In this document: one piece after another, positions 1-5,055 of the stretch
Layout of the letters: the number at the start of each line of letters is the position of its first letter
How positions within the stretch are numbered: the first letter of the stretch is position 1
Origin: Defluviitaleaceae bacterium
GTDB taxonomy: Bacteria; Bacillota_A; Clostridia; Lachnospirales; WQUN01
Assembly: GCA_009779525.1 (NCBI GenBank)
Contig: WREB01000128.1
Span: 1 to 5,055 of the forward strand
DNA: 5,055 bases
Reading direction: 5' to 3'
Notes under the pieces: generated by a model
Seen by the model: the letters and a program-made list of their open reading frames with translations, nothing else
What the model was told of the DNA's origin: nothing
Databases searched by the model: none
Translations under genes and position numbers: made by a program

Positions 1-77
1 ACGAAGTAAATCCCGAGCAAGGAGGAAATGGCGAATCCATTTCCGGGCAGGGAGGTGCTTCGGCCGATGGCGCGTAA
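1..77 (+). CDS. 3' end of an upstream gene (5' truncated), possibly the partner ABC half-transporter
   Basis: Frame 3 is open from the left edge to a TAA at 75-77 and would give about 24 residues, beginning EVNPEQGGNGES and ending GGASADGA. It is a Gly/Ser/Asp-rich tail with no recognisable motif. I propose it as a gene end because its stop overlaps the ATG at 67 by 11 bases, a common arrangement for paired ABC half-transporter genes, and because the following protein belongs to a family whose partner is usually encoded immediately upstream. That it is the partner subunit is inference from context only. An alternative is that the upstream gene ends at the frame-1 TAA at 7-9. The codons here do not decide between the two: third-position GC in frame 3 is not as high as in the downstream gene. 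Confidence 0.45.
   Translation, partial: EVNPEQGGNGESISGQGGASADGA
51..57 (+). promoter_or_regulatory. Ribosome binding site favouring the ATG at 67
   Basis: GGAGGTG is a seven-base match to the anti-Shine-Dalgarno sequence and ends nine bases before the ATG at 67. A second strong site, AAGGAGG at 19-25, lies only two bases before an in-frame ATG at 28, which is too close for normal initiation. The spacing together with the family N-terminus favours 67 as the start. Confidence 0.55.
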
Positions 78-1845
78 CACCTACCAGGTGGACGAGGCCC
101 TTCTTTCGAAGGGCGAATTTAAGGTTTCGCATATCAAAAGGCTGCGTAAATACATTTCGCCGTACCTCAAAAAATTGCTGCTGACTCTCGCGCTTACGAT
201 CATATCAAGCATACTTTCGCTGCTCACGCCGTATTTCACCAAGGTGGCGATCGACCAGGCGATACCCGAAAAAAACTCGGCGCTGGTTTTGCTGATCGCG
301 TCGGCGATGGCCGCGACGCTTGCGGTCAACTTCTTCATACTGCGCTACCGCGTCGGAACGATGTCTCGCGTCGGGCAGGGAATCATCCGCGACATCAGGC
401 TGGACCTCTTCACGCATTTGCAAAAGCTCCCGTTTTCGTTCTACGACAACCGGCCGCACGGAAAAATTTTAGTCAGGGTAGTCAACTATATAAACACGCT
501 TAGCGACATGCTCTCCGGCGGGCTTGTAAACGTCTTGACCGAAATGTTTTCGCTTGTCGTCATCGTCGCGATGATGGCTCTGCTTGACCCGAGGCTGACG
601 CTTGTGAGCATGGCGGGGCTTCCGGTGCTTCTGGTCTTCACGTTTTGCCTTAAGACGGTCACGCGCCGCCTTTACCGCGCGTACAGCGCGAAGCAATCGA
701 ACATGAACGCCTACATCCACGAGAGCATCGCGGGCGTAAAAATAACGCAGTCCTTCGCGCGCGAAGAGGAAAACAAGCGGCTCTTCGCGGAGGTCACGAC
801 CGACGTGAAGCGCTCCTACATGAACGCGCTCAAAAAAATGTTTCTGCTTTGGCCCGCGATCGACAACATCTCGATTTGGACGACCTCCCTCCTTTACATC
901 TACGGCGTATCGCGCGTTACTAGCTCTCAGCTCACGATCGGCGTGCTCGTCGCGTTCGGGAGCTACATCGGCAGGTTTTGGATGCCGATAACGAACATCG
1001 CCAATTTCTACAACACGCTCGTCGCCAACATGAGCTACCTCGAGCGTATATTCGAGACGCTTGACGAGCCCGTGATCGTCGAGGATGCGCCGGGCGCCGT
1101 GCAGATGCCGGAAATAAAGGGCGAGGTTGAATTTGAAAACGTAACCTTCGCCTACGAGGAAGGGCAGTACGTCTTAAACGGTATAAATTTCAAGTGCGCG
1201 CCGGGCGATACGATCGCGCTCGTCGGCCCGACCGGGGCCGGCAAGACGACGGTCGTGAACCTGATAAGCCGGTTTTACAACCTAAGCGGCGGCAAGGTTT
1301 TGATCGACGGCTTCGACATAAGCGGCGCTACGCTCGTATCCCTGCGAAGGCAAATGGGCGTGATGCTGCAGGACAGCTTCGTGTTTTCGGGTACGGTGAT
1401 GGATAACATCCGCTACAGCAGGCTTGAAGCGACCGACGACGAGGTGATCGAGGCTGCGAAGGCCGTCCGCGCCCACGAATTTATCGTCGAGATGGAGAAG
1501 GGCTACCAAACCGAGGTCAACGAGCGCGGAAGCAGGCTCTCTGTCGGGCAGAGGCAGCTGATTTCGTTCGCGAGGGCGCTTCTCGCCGACCCGAGGATAC
1601 TGATACTCGACGAGGCGACGGCGAACATCGACACCAAGACGGAGCTTGCGCTGCAGGAAGGCTTGAGCCGCCTGCTTGCGGGGCGGACGTCCTTCATAAT
1701 AGCGCACCGCCTTTCCACGATACGAAACACCACCAAAATCATGGTGATAAACGGCGGAAACATCGCCGAATCGGGCACGCACGATGAATTGATGGAATTA
1801 AAAGGCGAATATCACAAGCTGTACGTATCGCAGTGGGAAAACTGA
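67..1845 (+). CDS. ABC exporter half-transporter (permease fused to ATPase), heterodimeric multidrug type
   Basis: This is a membrane ABC exporter subunit that uses ATP hydrolysis to move a drug-, lipid- or peptide-like substrate out of the cell, probably as a heterodimer. Numbering from the Met at 67 (592 aa), six hydrophobic helices lie near residues 35-57, 71-92, 150-173, 177-195, 259-281 and 289-309. The nucleotide-binding domain follows, with an A-loop Tyr363, Walker A GPTGAGKTT (387-395), Q-loop Gln435, signature LSVGQ (491-495), Walker B ILILDE with Asp515 and catalytic Glu516, and switch His547. The ATPase motifs are intact, so this subunit can supply a competent Walker B half-site. 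Length is normal for a half-transporter. An in-frame ATG at 28 would add 13 residues, but MARNTYQVDE matches the usual family start, so I chose 67. Its partner is probably the gene cut off at the left edge, and truA follows after seven bases. The substrate cannot be read from the sequence; LmrCD/BmrCD-like is the general class. Confidence 0.93.
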   Translation: MARNTYQVDEALLSKGEFKVSHIKRLRKYISPYLKKLLLTLALTIISSILSLLTPYFTKVAIDQAIPEKNSALVLLIASAMAATLAVNFFILRYRVGTMSRVGQGIIRDIRLDLFTHLQKLPFSFYDNRPHGKILVRVVNYINTLSDMLSGGLVNVLTEMFSLVVIVAMMALLDPRLTLVSMAGLPVLLVFTFCLKTVTRRLYRAYSAKQSNMNAYIHESIAGVKITQSFAREEENKRLFAEVTTDVKRSYMNALKKMFLLWPAIDNISIWTTSLLYIYGVSRVTSSQLTIGVLVAFGSYIGRFWMPITNIANFYNTLVANMSYLERIFETLDEPVIVEDAPGAVQMPEIKGEVEFENVTFAYEEGQYVLNGINFKCAPGDTIALVGPTGAGKTTVVNLISRFYNLSGGKVLIDGFDISGATLVSLRRQMGVMLQDSFVFSGTVMDNIRYSRLEATDDEVIEAAKAVRAHEFIVEMEKGYQTEVNERGSRLSVGQRQLISFARALLADPRILILDEATANIDTKTELALQEGLSRLLAGRTSFIIAHRLSTIRNTTKIMVINGGNIAESGTHDELMELKGEYHKLYVSQWEN

Positions 1846-1852
1846 GCGCGAA

Positions 1853-2635
1853 ATGCAAATTCTTCTGACAGTCGCCTACGACGGGACCGGCTACGCGGGC
1901 TGGCAGCGCCAAACCAACGGCATAGCCGTCCAGCAGGTGATGGAAGAAACGCTTGCGCGTCTGTTATCGCAAAACGTGACGCTCCGTTCGGCAAGCCGCA
2001 CCGACGCGGGCGTGCACGCGCAGGGGCAGCGCGCGGCCTTCTTCGCCGAAGAAATGAAGATACCGTTAAATAAATTGCCCGATGTGGTAAACGCCGCGCT
2101 TCCGCCGGACATATCAGTATCGGCGGCGGAAGTCGTCGCGGACGGTTTCAATCCGCGCCACGCGAAAAGCAAGACCTACATCTACCAAATCCGCAACGCC
2201 AAACACCCCGATCCGCTGACTGGCCGCTACAGCGCTTTCGTGAAGTGTGCGCTTGACATTGGCGCGATGCGCGAGGCGGCGGCGCACATTTTGGGACGGC
2301 GCGACTTCTCCGCCTTCCGCGCGGCGACTCCGGACAACGCCGCGCAGTCGCCGGTTAGGGAAGTCTATTCATGCGAAGTCGGGTCATGCGAAATATCCGG
2401 CGGGCGCCAGGTCACGATAACGGTCGCGGGCAATGCGTTCCTTTACAACATGGTGCGGATAATCGCGGGGACGCTTGTCTACGCGGGGCTCGGAAAAATT
2501 TCCGCGGGCGAAATGCCCGGCATAATCGAATCGGGTGACCGGACGCGGGCGGGCAAGACGATGCCGCCGCAAGGACTGACGCTTATGGAAGTGGTTTACG
2601 GAAATACCGGGCCGAATGCGGGTGGACGGAAATAG
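1853..2635 (+). CDS. truA: tRNA pseudouridine(38-40) synthase TruA
   Basis: TruA isomerises uridines at positions 38-40 of the tRNA anticodon arm to pseudouridine in the cytoplasm. The 260-residue product has normal family length. Visible marks are the N-terminal YDGTGYAGWQRQ (9-20), the catalytic SRTDAGVHA with Asp51, the active-site tyrosine segment KTYIYQ (Tyr109), DFSAF (151-155), the FLYNMVRIIAG motif (196-206) and the C-terminal AGKTMPPQGLTL block (233-244). The start directly precedes the conserved first strand. The gene lies seven bases after the ABC transporter stop with no good Shine-Dalgarno sequence (only a weak GGGAAA at 1835-1840, twelve bases away), so translation is probably coupled to the upstream gene. 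The last residues, GNTGPNAGGRK, lie beyond the conserved fold; their DNA contains ACGGAAATA-CGG twice (2598 and 2626), 28 bp apart, so the tail may be partly built from degenerate copies of the 14-bp repeat that follows. Confidence 0.96.
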   Translation: MQILLTVAYDGTGYAGWQRQTNGIAVQQVMEETLARLLSQNVTLRSASRTDAGVHAQGQRAAFFAEEMKIPLNKLPDVVNAALPPDISVSAAEVVADGFNPRHAKSKTYIYQIRNAKHPDPLTGRYSAFVKCALDIGAMREAAAHILGRRDFSAFRAATPDNAAQSPVREVYSCEVGSCEISGGRQVTITVAGNAFLYNMVRIIAGTLVYAGLGKISAGEMPGIIESGDRTRAGKTMPPQGLTLMEVVYGNTGPNAGGRK

Positions 2636-2705
2636 CGGATTGGAATGGGCGGATGGGGATAAACGAATGGAAATAAACGAATGGAAATAAGCGAATGGAC
2701 ATAAG
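2636..2705 (+). repeat. Five tandem 14-bp repeats between truA and the glycosyltransferase gene
   Basis: Five consecutive 14-bp units start at 2636, 2650, 2664, 2678 and 2692. The best copies read cgaatggaaataaa and cgaatggaaataag; the first two are more diverged (cggattggaatggg, cggatggggataaa), and the last is cgaatggacataag. A degenerate further copy may cover the truA stop (about 2622-2635). The array fills the whole gap between truA and the next gene, and its last unit contains that gene's ATG (2695) and first four codons. Copies closest to the gene are the most alike, which suggests stepwise duplication from the gene start outward. There are no unique spacers, so this is not CRISPR, and I see no hairpin in it. 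Confidence 0.9.
2653..2704 (+). other. Three overlapping seven-codon mini-ORFs made by the 14-bp repeats
   Basis: Each of the three repeat copies ahead of the gene start carries an ATG followed seven codons later by TAA: 2653-2676 (MGINEWK), 2667-2690 (MEINEWK) and 2681-2704 (MEISEWT). Because 14 is not a multiple of three, successive copies fall in different frames and overlap by ten bases. The last mini-ORF ends eight bases inside the glycosyltransferase gene. Each copy also places a weak GGAA-type Shine-Dalgarno sequence about eight bases before the next ATG. The pattern is directly visible. Whether any of these is translated, or affects initiation at 2695, is unknown; it may be only a by-product of duplicating a start region. 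Confidence 0.35.
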
Positions 2706-3741
2706 CCTCTGCATGATCGTTAAGAATGAACGCGATTTTTTAAACGCGTGCCTTAAAAGCGTCGTTGACTTAATCGGATTGACCGACCTCGTCGTCGTCG
2801 ACACCGGATCGACGGACGGCACGAGGCAGATCGCCGTAGAATTTGGCGCGAGGGTATTCGATTTCAAATGGATCGACGACTTCTCCGCCGCGCGCAACTT
2901 CGCGGCCGAACAGGCACAAAACGACTGGGTGCTTTGCGTCGACGCGGACGAGGAAGTCGTCGAGATTGATAAAGACGTAATACGAAAGTTCATTAATGAC
3001 CCGAAAAAAGTCGGTTCGGTCGAAAGGATCGACACCGCGAACATGTCTACGTTTTTTTTCAACCGTCTGTACAGTAGGCGGCTCTACCGCTTCGAAGGCA
3101 CGATCCACGAGCAGATAAAGCCGCTTGACGAAGCCGGCGCGCCGGTCGTTTCTTACGAAATACCGATTCTCCTTAACCACTACGGCTACACGGACGAAGC
3201 CGTGAAAAAAAACGATAAGATCTCACGCAACGAGAGAATGCTTGAGGACGCGTTAAACAAAGCGCCCGACGACCCTTACCTGCTGTTTCAAATGGGAAAG
3301 ATTTTTTTCAACCGGCAGCGCGACTTGCCAAAGGCATGCGGGTTTTTCGAAAAATCGTTGGCGCTCCATCCGCGCGCCGAAACAGAGTATGTTTACAGCC
3401 TTGTCGAATGCTACGGCTACGCTTTGATAAACACCGGCAGATACCGCGAGGCGCACGAGCTTGTCGAAAGATACAAACCGTCTTATTGGCGTTATCCGCA
3501 TTTTCGTTTTCTTGCCGGCCACGTCCGCCAAAACGCGGGGATGCTCATCGAGGCGGTCGAATGCTTCGAAAGCTGCATCGGCGACAAGGAATGGGGCTAT
3601 AAGGGAATCACTTCGTTTTTATCGTATTTCAACATCGGCGTTATTTTGGAAGCGGTAGGGATGAAGAACGACGCCGTCGAAATGTATAAAAAAGCCGGTG
3701 ATTACCCGCCGGCTTTGGAAAGGCTAAAATCGTTATTTTAA
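2695..3741 (+). CDS. GT2-family glycosyltransferase with C-terminal TPR-like repeats (SunS-like architecture)
   Basis: This is a predicted cytoplasmic sugar transferase of 348 aa. The N-terminal GT-A domain (about 1-165) opens with ISLCMIVKNE (3-12), then VVDTGSTDGT (34-43) for the nucleotide-sugar site, DDFSAARNFA (61-70), a DxD-type metal site DADEE (83-87) and FEGTIHEQI (133-141) near the acceptor end. Helical TPR-like repeats follow at about 192-226, 231-264, 268-295 and 307-347. No signal peptide or membrane helix is seen. GT-A plus TPR is the layout of SunS, the peptide S-glycosyltransferase of the sublancin system, and of many Bacillota protein or surface glycosyltransferases; donor and acceptor here are unknown. 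The start at 2695 precedes the first conserved strand but has only a weak Shine-Dalgarno sequence (GGAA 2683-2686), and it lies in the last copy of the 14-bp array. The gene contains runs of eight T (3052-3059), eight A (3205-3212) and seven T (3302-3308). Its stop overlaps that of the convergent gene. Confidence 0.88.
   Translation: MDISLCMIVKNERDFLNACLKSVVDLIGLTDLVVVDTGSTDGTRQIAVEFGARVFDFKWIDDFSAARNFAAEQAQNDWVLCVDADEEVVEIDKDVIRKFINDPKKVGSVERIDTANMSTFFFNRLYSRRLYRFEGTIHEQIKPLDEAGAPVVSYEIPILLNHYGYTDEAVKKNDKISRNERMLEDALNKAPDDPYLLFQMGKIFFNRQRDLPKACGFFEKSLALHPRAETEYVYSLVECYGYALINTGRYREAHELVERYKPSYWRYPHFRFLAGHVRQNAGMLIEAVECFESCIGDKEWGYKGITSFLSYFNIGVILEAVGMKNDAVEMYKKAGDYPPALERLKSLF
3688..3716 (-). 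terminator. Intrinsic terminator of the minus-strand TPR gene, inside the glycosyltransferase coding sequence
   Basis: Read on the minus strand, an eight-pair stem AAAGCCGG/CCGGCTTT (3716-3709 with 3698-3691) closes a ten-base loop and runs straight into T residues (TTTTTT, 3693-3688). The stem begins 21 bases past the end of the minus-strand gene, the expected place for a Rho-independent terminator. On the plus strand the same hairpin is followed only by TTTGG and lies before the glycosyltransferase stop, so it should act mainly in the minus direction. It also encodes residues around KKAGDYPPAL of the glycosyltransferase. Confidence 0.75.
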
Positions 3742-5055
3742 ACCAATTTTACGAGGCGCCGTTTCAAGCCGGCGATTCCTTCGTCCGTCGGGTTTATCGC
3801 CTCATACTGTGCAATTAGTTTTTTTGCCTCCTCTGTTTTGCCCGCATCGATCATCTTATAAATAGCGGACCTTAACGAACGCGTCAAAGCGTTAAGTTCA
3901 TTCGTTTTATCCTGCTTCTTTTCTTTTTCTTCCTTGTAAAGCTTCGTTTGCCATTTAACAAAAAGTTCGAATCTTTCATCATGGTAGAAAGCGGTTTTCA
4001 TGTTCTTGAAATATCCGAATTCATCGCCCCTGTTCCGGCAATCGTCCGCTTTTTCCATAAAATGCACGAAACGGAACGGCACTTGTAAAAGCATTATGTT
4101 TTCATCGTTAAGCATGGCGGGGTTAAAAATTCCGCGCATATATAAACTGGTAGTTTCAATGTATTTTCCGAATAAAAGCTTTTTGGTATCGTCCTCGATA
4201 TCGTCTACGGTTATCAACACACATTCGTATAATTGCGAAAGCCAATATGCCGTATTAAGCTCGTTCGGCGTACGCATTGTTGCAAACTGCATGGCGATTT
4301 CCACAAGATCGTTATGCGCGGCTCTTATATTCCCGATAATCACCCCTGCATAGGCAATATCCATGATATTTGTTAATCCAAGGAAAATGTCTCCACATTT
4401 CATTGCGATGTACGATATCGTACTGTAGTAATAAACTTTATTTTTTAAGTCGCTTACTACAGAAGGTTGCATAAAATATCGAAGCGCACCATCCAACCCG
4501 TTTTTATCGTACTCAAGGTAAAAATAGCGCAGCTTTTGCAATTGCGTAAAATCGTCCGCTTCGATATCTGCTTCGACAAAAGCCCTTAAATATTCAAGCG
4601 CCTTTTCGCTTGCAGTTATGGCGGTATCCAAGTGCCCGCTTAGATATGTGTAAAAATCCCAGTTGCCGATAGAATCGTCGATTATCTTTTTATACAACCA
4701 AATGATTTGACCGTACGTTTCGCTTTTTTCGAACAAACGGCAGTACGCGTCGAGAACCAAAATGTCGTTTTTTTCGACGTTGCTAAGCCGCACACGGGCT
4801 TCGTCGTATTTTTCCATATTTATTAGGCAATTGCTTGTTATAATGTTGATTTGGAACGTGTACGTATCCTTCGAAAAATCATATATGTCGTATACCAGTT
4901 CCTCGGCGTCGATTTTATCCTCTAAATGCAAGCTGTAAAGCCTGAAACTTTCCTCAAGCGCCTCGATCGCTTCCTGCCATTTTTCGGTTTTATAATAAGA
5001 ATAACCCAAATAAAACTGGACATCGATGGAACAAACCGATTCCTTGTTCCTGATG
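3738..5055 (-). CDS. TPR-like protein, 5' truncated; probably the C-terminal part of a GT2-TPR glycosyltransferase
   Basis: The frame is open from the right edge, reading IRNKESVCSIDVQFYLGYSY, to a TAA at 3740-3738; 438 residues are visible. A TTG at 5009-5007 could be taken as a start, but it lies inside a TPR-like helix pair (FYLGYSYYKTEKWQEAIEAL), so the real start is beyond the window. The product is helix-rich: TPR-like segments lie at visible residues 11-44, 64-97 and 394-425, the last reading AGKTEEAKKLIAQYEAINP. A Lys/Glu-rich stretch (372-384) precedes it. No signal peptide, membrane helix or catalytic motif is visible. The segment NPAMLNDENI...FRFVHFMEKA (311-336) and the closing TPR resemble, from memory, the C-terminal halves of long clostridial GT2-TPR proteins; if so, the catalytic domain lies upstream, off the window. 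A stand-alone TPR scaffold is the alternative. The gene is markedly richer in A+T than the exporter and truA. Confidence 0.7.
   Translation of the reverse strand, partial: IRNKESVCSIDVQFYLGYSYYKTEKWQEAIEALEESFRLYSLHLEDKIDAEELVYDIYDFSKDTYTFQINIITSNCLINMEKYDEARVRLSNVEKNDILVLDAYCRLFEKSETYGQIIWLYKKIIDDSIGNWDFYTYLSGHLDTAITASEKALEYLRAFVEADIEADDFTQLQKLRYFYLEYDKNGLDGALRYFMQPSVVSDLKNKVYYYSTISYIAMKCGDIFLGLTNIMDIAYAGVIIGNIRAAHNDLVEIAMQFATMRTPNELNTAYWLSQLYECVLITVDDIEDDTKKLLFGKYIETTSLYMRGIFNPAMLNDENIMLLQVPFRFVHFMEKADDCRNRGDEFGYFKNMKTAFYHDERFELFVKWQTKLYKEEKEKKQDKTNELNALTRSLRSAIYKMIDAGKTEEAKKLIAQYEAINPTDEGIAGLKRRLVKLV

Noticed and set aside
28..66. N-terminal extension of the ABC transporter from the ATG at 28
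   Set aside because: Its Shine-Dalgarno sequence is only two bases from the ATG, and the family N-terminus begins at MARNTYQVDE; kept as an alternative only.
1537..1551. LSVGQ instead of LSGGQ as a damaged ABC signature
   Set aside because: This variant is common in exporter half-transporters; the Walker B Glu and switch His are intact, so there is no reason to call the ATPase defective.
1282..1782. 166-codon open frame on the minus strand
   Set aside because: It lies wholly opposite the ATPase domain with its conserved motifs; the Arg-rich composition is typical of a shadow frame in GC-rich coding DNA.
2640..2677. Promoter inside the repeats (TTGGAA at 2640 with AT-rich GATAAA/AATAAA hexamers)
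   Set aside because: Spacing between candidate -35 and -10 elements is 12 or 26 bases, not about 17, and the hexamers are simply part of the repeat.
2636..2705. CRISPR-like array
   Set aside because: The 14-bp units are directly adjacent with no unique spacers.
2583..3062. 159-codon minus-strand frame crossing the repeat array
   Set aside because: It runs opposite the conserved GT2 motifs and its Ser/Phe-rich product has no recognisable domain; best read as a shadow.
4174..4185. AAAAGCTTTT palindrome as a plus-strand terminator after the glycosyltransferase
   Set aside because: It has no loop and only a weak AT-rich stem, lies more than 400 bases past the stop, and is inside the opposite coding sequence.
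5007..5009. TTG start codon for the minus-strand gene
   Set aside because: The frame stays open to the window edge and the TTG falls within a TPR-like helix pair, so the gene is truncated rather than starting here.

Overview
The window looks like chromosomal DNA of a moderately GC-rich Bacillota, most likely a Clostridia-type bacterium. That guess rests on the family resemblance of the ABC exporter half-transporter (a MARNxYxVDE-type N-terminus), on strong GGAGG-type ribosome binding sites, and on the style of the GT2/TPR genes. No rRNA, tRNA, mobile element or CRISPR array is visible, so the organism cannot be named.

Layout. Bases 1-77 appear to be the extreme 3' end of an upstream gene, which overlaps the start of the next gene. 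Bases 67-1845 encode a complete ABC exporter half-transporter of the heterodimeric multidrug/lipid type, whose partner subunit is probably the truncated upstream gene. Seven bases later comes truA (1853-2635), tRNA pseudouridine synthase I. Bases 2636-2705 are five tandem 14-bp repeats; the last copy supplies the start codon of a GT2-family glycosyltransferase with a TPR-like C-terminal half (2695-3741). On the minus strand, converging on that gene and overlapping its stop by four bases, is the 3' part of a TPR-like gene (3738-5055, running off the right edge). It resembles the C-terminal half of a longer GT2-TPR protein. A clear intrinsic terminator for this minus-strand gene lies inside the 3' coding end of the glycosyltransferase.

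How the parts fit. The left half (exporter, truA) is a tightly packed plus-strand housekeeping/transport block of high GC. From about 2700 onward the sequence becomes visibly richer in A+T, most strongly in the minus-strand gene, and holds two TPR-type genes that may both belong to protein or surface glycosylation. The right half therefore looks like the edge of an accessory glycosylation region joined to a conserved block, with the 14-bp repeat array sitting at the join.

The features most worth a second look are the repeat array, which makes three overlapping seven-codon mini-ORFs just ahead of the glycosyltransferase start, and the 3'-end overlap with its embedded terminator. I see no strong evidence for a wholly new system.
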